A DNA stretch of 64,000 nucleotides from assembly GCA_036852015.1 (NCBI GenBank), contig JAANDG010000333.1, forward strand, positions 1 through 64,000. Direction: 5' to 3'. Shown piece after piece: positions 24,363 to 33,000 of the stretch (position 1 is the stretch's first letter; the number at the start of each line of letters is the position of its first letter). Source of the DNA: Pelodera strongyloides (Eukaryota; Nematoda; Chromadorea; Rhabditida; Rhabditidae). Under the pieces are notes generated by a model. It saw only the letters and a program-made list of their open reading frames with translations. It ran no database searches and was not told the DNA's origin. The position numbers and the translations under genes are program-made.

Positions 24363-26452
24363 AGAGAGATAGACAGCGAGAGAGAGAACAATATATATGA
24401 AAGCAGATACAGACTGCAAGCTTTATGTAATGGAAACGCATCATTTGCATAAGGGGGTCAAACAAGCCAATTTGTTTATTCCACGAAACCCCTAACCTTT
24501 AGTTTAAACTTGAGCTGAAAGCTGACATAGAAGTATTACCCTGATGATGGCCGAAACGTTGACAGAAAACTTTTACAACAATCAAATGTTATGTACTTTT
24601 GGTTGGAATTTATGCTCACACAATCTATAGTGAACTACTGAAAACTAAAAGCTGATTGCCTAGCCATGTTCCAAACTTCGGTTTCCTGAAAAGAGTACCT
24701 GTTGTACCCTACATCATTAGCTCTAAGACAATCCTCTCAACTTTAAACTTAAACTGTATAGTTTAGTTTAAACTAGGACGAAAAGCTAAAAGATGTCTTC
24801 CTTGTCCTAACTTTTCCCTTTGTAATGTGCACCTTTTGTCAACACGCGCAATCAAACATGGGAACGTGGAGCAATAAAAATTGTATTGCTTTTGCCAAAA
24901 CCGAAACCAAACTATTCCGATCGATTTTTGGCAAAGAATTATACGATAATTGATACAAATTATGGAAAGAAGATTAGTTTTTTAGGAAAAATCAATAACA
25001 TTATAATAATCTTATATTAAAGTGCGAAAGCAAAGAGCTCTACGGTGGAAAAGCGGGAGAATAATGAGGCAAAGGCATACTGTTTTTAGTTACAAATCGG
25101 CCCTACTCTAACCGCTATCATGCTTTTAACCCAGCCAGGGGTTACATCCCTTTAAAGCGAAATACCGCCGGTTTTTGAAATGCATCGTGGACAGCTGAAT
25201 TCTTGCGTATTTATGCTAAGTTGCTCGAATTTAGCTAGATTTTTTATTCTAATTTATGTTCATTTGCATAAGCTGCATACAAATGCATTTGTCCACGATG
25301 CGTTTCAAGAACCGGCTGGTATTTCGCTTTAAAATAGTTCAAAAATACGTTGACAGCATGCAATAACCCATAATAAAGAATAAAGAAATTCACCATGGTA
25401 AAATTTTGAAAATTAAAATTTCAAACTTAATTTGTCACCATTATTAACATTAATGGCATTAAGTTTACACAAAGAATGTTGTTGTAAGAATGTTGTAAAT
25501 AAACTCATTAGAAAAAACTTTTTAATGCTAAAAGGTGCTGACGTTTTTGGTTTATCGCGATAACGGCACGGCTCTTACGTACATTTTTACACTAAAAATG
25601 CGTGCAAAGAGCAGAAAAGAAAGAAAACGAGACCAAAAAATCAACTTTGGTCACAGCAAAACTACGAAATAAAGTAGAAATAATAAAAATATATTATATT
25701 GTGGAATATATAATAATATAATTATATAATAAATTCTTGTTTAGATATACAAAAGCAAAAAAACGAAGGTTTTCAAACCAATATCAAGTTGCAGAAATAC
25801 GAATAAATAATTACTTTCCGTTGGTTAGGGTTACATGTATGTTAGCTTGAAAACTAGCAGGAAAAAATAATAAAATGAATGGCAAATAATTCAGACAGCA
25901 TTTCAAATCAAGATGGAAAGCAATGTTGTAGTGCACGTATTCCATAAAAACTCCGCAAATTGCATAATTACGTAAAACTGCAGAACGCAGCAAATAAAAT
26001 TTGTTTAGCGTTTGCCGCAAATAGGTAATTAACAACCGATCGTAAATACTGTATTATAAAAAGCATCATATTATGTGAATGTACCAGAATGCAAGAGTCA
26101 AAAAGGTCAGAAAAACGGAGAATTTACGGAAAAAAACGGCTTCAAAGAGTTTGAAATATTAACTTATTCAATAAATAATGAATGAATGAATAATAAAAAG
26201 TGGACGGGCCTTCTATGAGACCCAAATAATAGGAATCCGTTGCAAATATGAAACATTTATAGCCGGAAATAGACTCCCGCTCCCTATTAATATCTGATGA
26301 CCCGACCCCGGGGAAACCCTCCCTGCCCCCCAACCACTTACCGTCCTTTTGGGGTTGAGCAGCATCGGTCCGAAGGAGTCTGCCGCGTGCGGCGCCGCAG
26401 CCGACTCGGGTAGCAGCGGTGTCGCCGCGCCTCCCAAGCAGCACCACGGCAT
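8842..26452 (-). CDS. PDE8: PDE8-type cAMP phosphodiesterase, 20 exons
   Basis: Hydrolyses cAMP. Coding exons, 5' to 3': 26342-26452, 23181-23291, 22883-22941, 22449-22505, 22155-22206, 21547-21648, 16105-16229, 15578-15661, 15141-15249, 14047-14121, 13128-13220, 12549-12599, 12018-12143, 11506-11643, 11250-11355, 10662-10786, 10096-10215, 9663-9818, 9352-9445, 8842-8984. All phases agree and give 678 residues against about 830 in human PDE8A. In order: a short cysteine-containing N terminus (MPWCC, possible lipidation), a receiver-like domain ([10 protein letters not shown], exons 2-6), a PAS domain (exons 6-9), and the PDE catalytic domain. Its metal ligands are visible: [15 protein letters not shown] and the aspartate of CADISNP, plus the invariant glutamine in PKTQ. 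The domain order identifies PDE8, orthologous in C. elegans to pde-6. Exon 7 is separated from exon 6 by a 5.3 kb intron filled with repeats. Family assignment is secure; single splice sites could shift. Confidence 0.93.
9525..9610 (-). other. GC-rich stretch inside PDE8 intron 18
   Basis: This block is far more GC-rich than the flanking intron, yet the exons on either side join in frame without it (…EEYFEQ followed by TREEKEKG). No frame through it matches PDE8. It could be an optional exon, a foreign fragment or chance. Confidence 0.3.
10805..11065 (+). repeat. tRNA-derived SINE candidate
   Basis: The head contains a B-box-like GGTTCGATCCC at about 10850. A ~170-base body follows (GGCAGGGATAAATCGGCGT and a GGTGCACCGTTTCTGCGG phrase), and the end is a CTTTATCTCTTTATCTTTC tail. 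A tRNA-related head, unrelated body and short repeated tail is the normal SINE layout. It lies in a PDE8 intron, sense to the opposite strand. Confidence 0.55.
12389..12545. mobile_element. Palindromic MITE, degenerate copy
   Basis: It starts TTTAAAGCGAAA and keeps the interior phrases of the TTTAAAGCGAAATACC family, but the right end has decayed. It is intronic in PDE8, next to the 51-base exon 12549-12599. Confidence 0.6.
14386..14569. mobile_element. Palindromic MITE
   Basis: Left end TTAAAACGAAATACCGGCCGG, right end CGGCCGTTATTTTGCTTTAAA, with the family's interior phrases. It abuts the next element at a shared TTTAAA. Confidence 0.75.
14564..15021. mobile_element. Long-TIR element of the AAAGGGAGAGGCCCA group
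   Basis: The left end TTTAAAGGGAGAGGCCCACG is mirrored at the right end by CGTGGGCCTCTCCCTTTAA, and similarity extends far inward, for example around the ACTTGCACAGAATGTCCG phrase and its complement near 14970. It is about 458 bases with no coding capacity. The terminal sequence resembles three other long inverted-repeat elements in the window (19965, 28281, 35178). Confidence 0.75.
15019..15125. repeat. MITE right-end fragment between near-duplicate flanks
   Basis: The phrase CTACACAATAATA followed by TATTCATAT occurs before (15026-15055) and after (15094-15120) a short fragment ending CGACCGGTATTTCGCTTTAA. The arrangement looks like an internally deleted MITE between two copies of a ~30-base direct repeat. 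Confidence 0.4.
15680..15745 (+). repeat. tRNA-like fragment
   Basis: TTGGTGTAGTGGCAAAAGG resembles a tRNA D-arm/A-box and GCTGGTTCAATTC resembles a T-arm/B-box about 35 bases later. Folding is imperfect, so I treat it as a tRNA-derived repeat and not a functional tRNA. Confidence 0.35.
15848..16030. mobile_element. Palindromic MITE
   Basis: Ends TTAAAGAGAAATACCGGCC and GGCCGTTATCTCGCCTTAA with the family's interior phrases; intronic in PDE8. Confidence 0.72.
16438..16750. repeat. Dispersed repeat with clustered TGCGAATTCGCA palindromes, copy A
   Basis: The 12-base perfect palindrome TGCGAATTCGCA, or its GTGCGAATTCGCA extension, occurs many times within about 300 bases, spaced by unique spacers (GGAATTCTTT, TTTTACGTTTTTCGG). 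A close second copy lies at 31806-32090 in another gene. The apparent open frames here are by-products of the repeat. Confidence 0.8.
16823..17007. mobile_element. Palindromic MITE
   Basis: Both termini are well kept (TTAAAGCGAAATACCGGCCGG and its mirror ending CGCTTTAAA). It is intronic in PDE8 intron 6. Confidence 0.78.
17190..17275. repeat. CT microsatellite
   Basis: Almost pure CT dinucleotides with TTT interruptions; low-complexity open frames here are not genes. Confidence 0.9.
17512..17737. mobile_element. Inverted-repeat element, GCGGTGTGAC ends
   Basis: The left end AAAGCGGTGTGAC is mirrored by GTCACACCACTTTAA at the right. About 220 bases. The ends are related to the AAAGCGGTATGGCACGTGGT motif seen as single fragments at 7813, 9000, 23150, 39205 and 55500, so this is probably a second MITE group. 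Confidence 0.5.
17870..17975. repeat. GA microsatellite
   Basis: GAGA repeats with short interruptions, in PDE8 intron 6. Confidence 0.9.
18337..18512. mobile_element. Palindromic MITE
   Basis: Left end TTAAAGCGAACTACCGGCCG and right end CCGCCCGTTATTTCGCTTTAA, with the family's interior; the left half has several substitutions. Confidence 0.72.
18760..19262. repeat. CT and GA microsatellite cluster
   Basis: Three tracts lie close together: CT at about 18775-18825, GA at about 18987-19080 and CT at about 19193-19258. The opposed purine and pyrimidine tracts could pair with one another within one intron transcript. Confidence 0.85.
19799..19971. mobile_element. Palindromic element, AAATGCTAGCCCC ends
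   Basis: TTAAAGCGAAATGCTAGCCC at the left is mirrored by GGGCTAGCATTTCGCTTTAA. The interior AAATCCTATGTATCCTATG is also mirrored, so nearly the whole 170 bases fold into one hairpin. It shares the first eight terminal bases with the main MITE family but not the interior. A second copy lies at 52172-52346. Confidence 0.8.
19965..20361. mobile_element. Long-TIR element, AAAGGGACAGGCCCA ends
   Basis: Left end TTTAAAGGGACAGGCCCATC and right end GATGGGCCTGTCCCTTTAAA are mirror images; arms extend well over 100 bases (ATATATACAAACTAAATTTCA and its complement). It abuts the preceding palindromic element at a shared TTTAAA. A related element lies at 35178-35590. Confidence 0.8.
20513..20690. mobile_element. 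Diverged palindromic element
   Basis: ATACGAATTTCCTATGTATC on the left is mirrored by GATACAGAGGATATTCGTAT on the right, with TTTGCATA-like ends. It resembles the 19799-19971 element but has lost the TTTAAA termini. Confidence 0.5.
21208..21386. mobile_element. Palindromic MITE
   Basis: Complete copy of the main family with both TTTAAA ends; interior partly replaced around AATAAACGACGCC. It lies 160 bases downstream (minus sense) of PDE8 exon 6. Confidence 0.78.
21672..21790. mobile_element. MITE left-end fragment
   Basis: Starts TTTAAAGCGATATAACATCC and keeps the first half of the family; the right half is absent. Confidence 0.5.
22545..22625. repeat. TTTCAG/TTTCGG tandem hexamer
   Basis: Irregular tandem of TTTCAG, TTTCGG and TTACAG. 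It sits in a PDE8 intron near exon 4. Read on the plus strand it imitates acceptor sites, but the gene runs on the minus strand. Confidence 0.75.
23450..23515 (-). repeat. tRNA-like fragment
   Basis: On the minus strand GGGTAGTGTAGTGGTAGTGG resembles an A-box region and GTGTCGATTCAGTC a B-box region about 30 bases on. Probably SINE-derived. Confidence 0.35.
23536..23577 (-). repeat. Interstitial telomere-type (TTAGGC)n
   Basis: Seven consecutive hexamers TAAGCC (the last ends TAAACC) read as TTAGGC on the minus strand, the canonical nematode telomere repeat. They sit inside PDE8 intron 1 with unique sequence on both sides, so this is an interstitial tract and not a chromosome end. Confidence 0.85.
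23808..23890 (+). repeat. tRNA-like fragment with C-run
   Basis: GGCATAGTGGTTCGGAGCG resembles a D-arm and GATCGGTTCCCAC a decayed T-arm, followed by about ten C residues. Confidence 0.35.
24265..24395. repeat. GA microsatellite
   Basis: Long GAGA tract with a few C or T interruptions; in PDE8 intron 1. Confidence 0.92.
25151..25333. mobile_element. Palindromic MITE
   Basis: Full-length copy; the left end lacks one base of the CCGGCCGG core (ATACCGCCGG). Confidence 0.78.
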
Positions 26453-27073
26453 GCTGCTCGCTCGCTTGCTGCGCTGTTGCTGCACCCCAATAGCGCCTGC
26501 TTGCCGCCGACCGCTATTGATTCATCCGGGCGTGCACCCCCGGCTAGTCCGGGAGGCACAAGGCAAAGCCCCTGGGCCACGCCGACGCTCTGCGCGCCTG
26601 CGGCTCTAGCCTCTTTCGGGTCGTTCGCCGCTCTCTAGACGCTTTTCCGACGGCGTCTTGCACGTTCACCATTGTCTGACATGCTCTATTATCACATGCA
26701 CTCTGCTGTTCTGTGTGAAAAGAACGTGCAGTTTGGTTGAGTGGGCGGGACCAACTCTGCGTGCCTGACTTTTATGTTCTCGACCAATGTGTGAAGAAGC
26801 AGTCTTAGCTTCTTCTCCTTGTCACCACGGATTAAGACATGAAAAGATACGAGAGCGCAGGCACACCGAGTTACAGTACACGGTGGAGAGCAAGAAATAG
26901 GATAGATCCCTGGTAGAGAAGCAGAAGGAGCTAGATAGATACTACAAGAAAAACTAGTGAAAAAGAGCAGGAAGAAAAATATTTTGATTAGGAGTTTGCT
27001 CAACAAAGATGCGCCAAAAATAGGGGGTTTTGAGATAGAGAATGTTATCATTTACTATTTTTCACGCGCAGCG
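26453..27073. promoter_or_regulatory. Shared divergent upstream region, PDE8 / IL-17-like gene
   Basis: The PDE8 start codon (minus, 26450-26452) and the proposed start of the plus-strand gene (27074) are about 620 bases apart. The PDE8-proximal half, to about 26660, is much richer in G+C and CpG than its surroundings, as 5' ends often are. No TATA box is obvious. Promoter function is inferred from position and composition. Confidence 0.4.
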
Positions 27074-30000
27074 ATGCGCTTGGGAAAAGCGTGTTATTCC
27101 TTTTTAACCGCGAGGCCTGATAGACATTTGCCGCAGCTAAAACTCAGTTGTTTCGCAGCATTTTGCTGCAGTCTTATTGTTTTTGCTTCGCCTACAGCAG
27201 CAGCACATCATAAGAAAACGAGAATCTTTTCGCAAGGAGATAATCTGGGACGCTTCTTTGACTTTTGGGGATTCGATCCGCCAAACAGGTTAGATTTATG
27301 AAGTTTTATATAAATATTTATTTAAGTTTATTTTTCGATTGATTTTCTTGGTTCGCTTGTTCAATTTTGTGTTGTATGAGTAACCTATGGATATGGGCTT
27401 CTAATTATAACAGAATTATCGACAGATTATCACACGTCCAACTTGTGTATTGCATGATTCAGTTTTGAAGAAATTTTTAGAAACACTGAACATAATTTGA
27501 AAAAAAAAATATATATATAGATATATTATTGCCTTTATTATTGCTAGCATTCTGATTCTGGAGGTTTTAAAAACACAAAAGCTGAAAACTAAAATATCTG
27601 GATTCTCATTTCCTTTGTTCTTCGGGTATTTTTTAAAATTTGTTTTACGCTTCAAGAGCGTGCACCTTTATTCAAGGGTGAAAGTGTACAGATTCAATGT
27701 TTGCTTATGACATGTTCCAACACGTGGTATTCTAATTATCTGTGAATACAACCTATTTCATTGTGATTTTCGATCAATACTACAATAGTATTTCTCATCC
27801 TTTTTTATCTTTCTTTTTCACAACTCACAGTGATTATTATTGAACGCCATAAATCAAAACAAAACCACCTTTTCACTTTTCTTACATTGATTGCAAACTA
27901 AACGAGTGATAGAAATACAGAGAAATATGTATAAAAAGAAATGAAATCATTTTCAAAATGGTATGACATGTGGTTTTAAGAAGGGCACCGTTTAAATGTT
28001 CGGTAACGTTATATTATACAAAAAAATCAAGCATCGCATAAAGTTATAATTCCTGAATATATTTAGACACAACCATTATATTTATGTTTATCTCTTTCTT
28101 TCCTAAAATACCCCTCAACTTATTAAAAAGTTATTTTCGGAAAATACATATATCTTAATTTGATGCTTATCAATTTGATACAACTATTTATAGGTTATGT
28201 GTAATGTTGGCTAATTTTTGGATCAATTCCAATAATATTACTCTTCTTATAGTTATGAAAAAAGTAATAAAACCTTGCACTTAAAGGGATAGGTTCATCT
28301 CAAATCACCCCTCTTTTTATTATTTTTATTAATAATATCACAAATATCATTCACAATGAGAATTAAATCAATCACAGAACATACGCCTCGCAGAAGAAGC
28401 TTCCTTTATTGGAAAGTGGTGATCGGAAGCCAAAATCTAAAAGCAACAACTAATACCGTACACAGATCGCGCGGGCTAATGGCAATTAGCCAAGTTACAA
28501 ACTACACTCGGCCAAGTGCGATTAAATGATAATTCACAGTTGGAAATAATGTCCTGCCGAGTGTAGTTTGTAACTTGGCTAATTGCCATTAGCCCGCGCG
28601 ATCTGTGTACGGTATTAATTATTGCTTTTAGATTTTGGCTTCCGATCACCTGTTTCCAATAAAGGAAGCTTCTTCTGCGACGCGTATTGTTCTGTGATTG
28701 ATTTAATTCTCATTGTGAATGATATTTGTGCTATTATTAATAAAAACAATAAAAAGAGGGGTGATTTGAGATGAACCTATCCCTTTAAAAAAATATAATA
28801 CTAATATAATAATTTGTATGGGAGTACTACATACAAACTACAAACTACGAAAATGTTACAAAAGTTTGTTGAAACCTATTTCCTTTCCTTTTCGTTTATT
28901 TCCAGTTAGTGTACACATTTGAAAAAAAACGCAGCATGAAAAATCGCACCTAAACCTACAGAATAAGAATACTGTGCTTTGTATATTTAAACTTTTGACC
29001 TCATAAAAATACCGTAGTTTACTCTTTTGACCCAAAAACCATTTCGTGCAGAATGCATCATAGATAGATGCTATTTTTGTTTTTCTGAAACAATTCAACA
29101 GAAAATTGCCAATTTATCGTGCACAAATCGGGGCCAATAAGAGTGCGCACTATAGGGTGCGGTTTAGAAATACGCGCGTGAATTTTCTGCATTTTTTCCT
29201 AAAAAAAAAAGAAGGTATCTACAGAAGGGAGAGTTGGGAGAGGTGCATTCTTAGTTCGGATTATAATACAATAAACTGAAACATAAAAAATACTATAGCT
29301 ACTTCAGGTTTCAGACTTTACACCGCATTTAATCTTTTATAATGGTCTATTTCTTTTACGGCATGTACAAATGATAAACATGAATGGAATAATGTATGTG
29401 AAAGTTAACCGAATCCATGAGATAAATTATAATGGGGATAATTTTCTAGCGATGAGACTTCTACCACTACGACGTCTACGACAACCACGACAACCACGAC
29501 AACCACAACAACCACGACGTCCACAAGCACTACGACCCCATGGACCACTCGACGTCGGCTTCCAGTATTCACACAATGGAGAAGGGCCAAACTAGTGATG
29601 ACGACACCGGTCAGTTTATAGAATTTCTGTATTTTACGAAACTGTGGTCACAAACAGGATAGAACAAATGGGACAGAGAATCATATACCACAGGTAAACA
29701 CTCTTCCTACCATTTTTGGGACGTAAATGCATATTTCTGCGACCTCAGGCTCCACCCCCTACAACTACTGAAGCACCGACTACAACTACGGTATCATGGA
29801 CTCCACCGACAACCGTGGACATGTGTGATAGAACTGACTGTATGAAATTTTTCTTTTCTTATTTTTATGGTGCTTGTGTGATGCGCATGTCGTAGATATA
29901 ATGTGGAAAATAAATTATCTATTTATTGAATGCGTTCACATTGCCCACTAACAATAAATGGGTTGCACAACAGACAAAGCCGCTTCTAGAGTTGCTGATA

Positions 30001-33000
30001 GGTTGATACTCATAAAACGCATTACAAAGGTTTCTCATTAGATTAAGATGGTAGCAATGCCGAGGGTCCCGCTCACTCTCTTTGACCAAGAGGTGAAATT
30101 TGTATACATGCGTTTCATTGTTTTAATTGCCACGTATTTTCAGCATTTGGTTTGCTAGAGAGGTTGAAAGACAGCGGGACATATAACGAAATTTACATGG
30201 CGATAAACTTTTCCTCTGCCGTGGAACAGTTCCCTGACTTGAAGGTTGGTAGTGGTTCAGGGGAAGGATGGTACAGGTTTAGTTTTACACCCGGCGCCCG
30301 GGTATTTGAAAATACCCGCCGGATGAAAGAGTTAGTGTCTAGCATTGAAGAGAACTAACTTAGTTGCTCATTTATAATGTGAATGATCTCTTATATTTAT
30401 ATTACTATCTGATTCCGAATTGTATTCCAGAGACTGCACCGTCCACGGACGAACTATCGATGCGATGACAACTGTGAGAGGAAGTCGTTTCTTGTTAGAA
30501 AGGTGTTTATCTTTTTATCATATTGATCAGTTACACATGTATCACTGATGCTACAACGTCGCAGGCACAAAGTTAACTAGACCTAGACGGTTCATTACAA
30601 CATGTGTTAGTTTTCAAATGTGACTATTCCTGCTCAAGCCACTAAAGACGTATTCTAAGGGACATTACAAGGGAACTATGAGACATGACCGTGACGCTTA
30701 GCTTTTCTATGAAATTGTCTATGGCTTCAAAGCGAGCTATACGTCACGGCCATGTCCCATTTTTCCCTTGTTATAAGGTATATAAGATACAGTATCCTTT
30801 AGGTGTTCAATGCTGAATCCAGACCGCCCGTCCACCTGCCTGATCGAACGTGGTGGGACCGCGATGAGTGGGATAGACATACGAGGTACGGTAATCAGAG
30901 CAGAGAATAGAAAATAGCCTTAGCTACAGAATGCTGATTAAAATCGACTCTATTTCTAGAAACACTCGAGAAATCCGCCGTCCGGATAGTATGCACTATA
31001 AACCTGGGACGAGATCAGGAAATATGGATCAAGACAGGAGGTAAACTAATGATTTGAGATTCTATAATAATATATTCGTCATGTGTCCTGTGAGCTCCGG
31101 CGTATGCTCGATAAAACAATGCCAACCATGAGTCCATGAGTATTTGGCCTCATTGCGTAATGCAACGTAATGGAATGGCGCAAGGCGTAAGATAAAAATA
31201 TAACTGATAGACTACTCCTATTTTAAGAGCAAAATTGGAGCAGCAAGTTCAAAATGCCCTCCGTGAATTAGAACTCATGAGCACAGAGGAGGATGAGGGT
31301 TACACTATACACGAGGAGCCCGTTAGCTATGGGTACGATTCTCTTGCTTGGTGCTATGTATGGTACGCCGTTGGTGTTGCTATGTTTACTGTGGAATATG
31401 GCTGCGGTCGTCGTACGTTTACAGTTGTAATTCTTACTGGACGGATTCAGTATATGTCACGCTTGAGTTGAACAAGTTTATTTCCCAGTACTACTACCAC
31501 GTGTGTCATTACATTCTTGTACTGTGTTTGCATTTGTGGTACACAATTGAAAAAGCCAGAAAATAATGTAATTCAGCGACCCACATGAGTTGGACATTTT
31601 GGACTCTATCCAAGAAAAAAGTCATACGCGTGAAAAGAGGAAAAGTGGTCTGAGTCTCACAGAAAGGAATTCCGGCTTTACGAAGGGAGTTATTGGTAAG
31701 GAATTGTTTATAATCTATAATCTACACTATAAATATATAACGGTAACGCAAGCAAGTTATGTACTTGAGCATCCAGATGCTCTTATGCATGGTTCCTATA
31801 CTAGGATGTTGTGCTGCGAATTCGCACCGGAAAAAAACCAAAAAGAATTCTCTTGGAATTCTTTTTGGATTTCTTGCTCTGCGAATTCATTCGTAGTGCA
31901 ACATCCTAGGCGAGAGAGCAGGCACTGCGGAGAGGGTGAAGAGGGTGAAAAGTTTTTTTTAACGTTTTTCGGTGCGAATTCGCAGAGCACATGAGAGTCT
32001 GCGATTTCGCACCGGGTATTTTGCCGGTGCGAATTTGGAAAGTTTGCTGTGCGAATTCGCACAGCCCACTTTTCCGGTGCGAAATCTCCAATTAGGGAAA
32101 AAAGAGCATATCTAGAAAAGGGTAGAGAGCAGCCAGAATTTGCGTTTCTATGAAAATTACGCTTCACTATTTGAGGTACAACTATTGCCGTAGAGTGCGA
32201 GGACCGCGAGCTGCAGATACTGACCGGCAGTAAGGAGGGGTTAGTTATGAAATTTGCATTTTATTAAAAAAATTGAGTGAGCATTTACGGAGAGAGTCCG
32301 CTATGCAAGTAAAAAACAGTGTCAACGTGTAGGCAGTGCTTCTAGTTCGTAAAGTTTGAAAAGGCACGATCAATATGCTTAACATTACGAAAAATCAATC
32401 AATAATTAAAGCAATCGATAATATTTAAACTCACAGTCGGTTGATCGCAAATTACTCCGTTTCGTTCCGCTAGCGATGGTTCCAATTCCAACATGTTAAT
32501 TAAACGAAGTTCGATTTATTGATTTATTGATTTAACTGATTATAACTTTCCAATCGTGATCCTGAAAAAGATGACTGAAAATTGCCAATTTGCAAAAAAA
32601 TTTAAGAGGTTAATGGAGATGACATTTCAGCCGGGGTTTACGTAGAGAAATTTTAATAAAATAACACGATTATGGATCAGATTAAGTTATGCACAATGAT
32701 GACTTAAGTTGTTGAAAACATAAGTAGCAAGGATAGGTTTATACGTATTCAAAAATAATGTTATACGATTTGTTTAATTTGGGGGGTTGGTCGTTATGCA
32801 TACAATATTTCCTAATTAGCAGATTATAAATTATTTAAATAATAGACATATTATTTAAACACTTTTTATTTGAACAAATCTAAACTAAATTAACTACAAG
32901 TGATTTTTTTCGTATGCTTTCGCTCAGAAACTAGTGACATCGGTGTTTTGTGCACACTTTCTGTGTTGTATGCTCGAAACGTGATATTTAATCTGGGTGA

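Larger units (their letters stand above)
23292..26341. other. PDE8 intron 1, repeat-bearing
   Basis: Contains two tRNA-like fragments, the telomere-like hexamers, a CT/GA tract and one MITE. I see no extra gene in it. Confidence 0.6.

Noticed and set aside
24185..24465. Three overlapping open frames rich in Ser and Leu on the minus strand
   Set aside because: They are translations of a GA/CT microsatellite. The same holds for frames at 17129-17311, 17813-18037, 18735-19135, 34238-34561 and 44251-44433.
26957..27073. Upstream in-frame start (MKKSRKK) for the IL-17-like gene
   Set aside because: A likely trans-splice acceptor (CGCGCAG) lies between it and the ATG at 27074, and the extra 39 residues would bury the hydrophobic leader further from the N terminus.
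31333..31576. Alternative continuation of the IL-17-like gene encoding a hydrophobic, membrane-like stretch (AWCYVWYAVGVAM)
   Set aside because: It needs either a 38-base intron or ends at an early stop. Splicing from 31332 to 31577 keeps phase and yields a soluble protein, so I preferred that; transcripts could overturn this.
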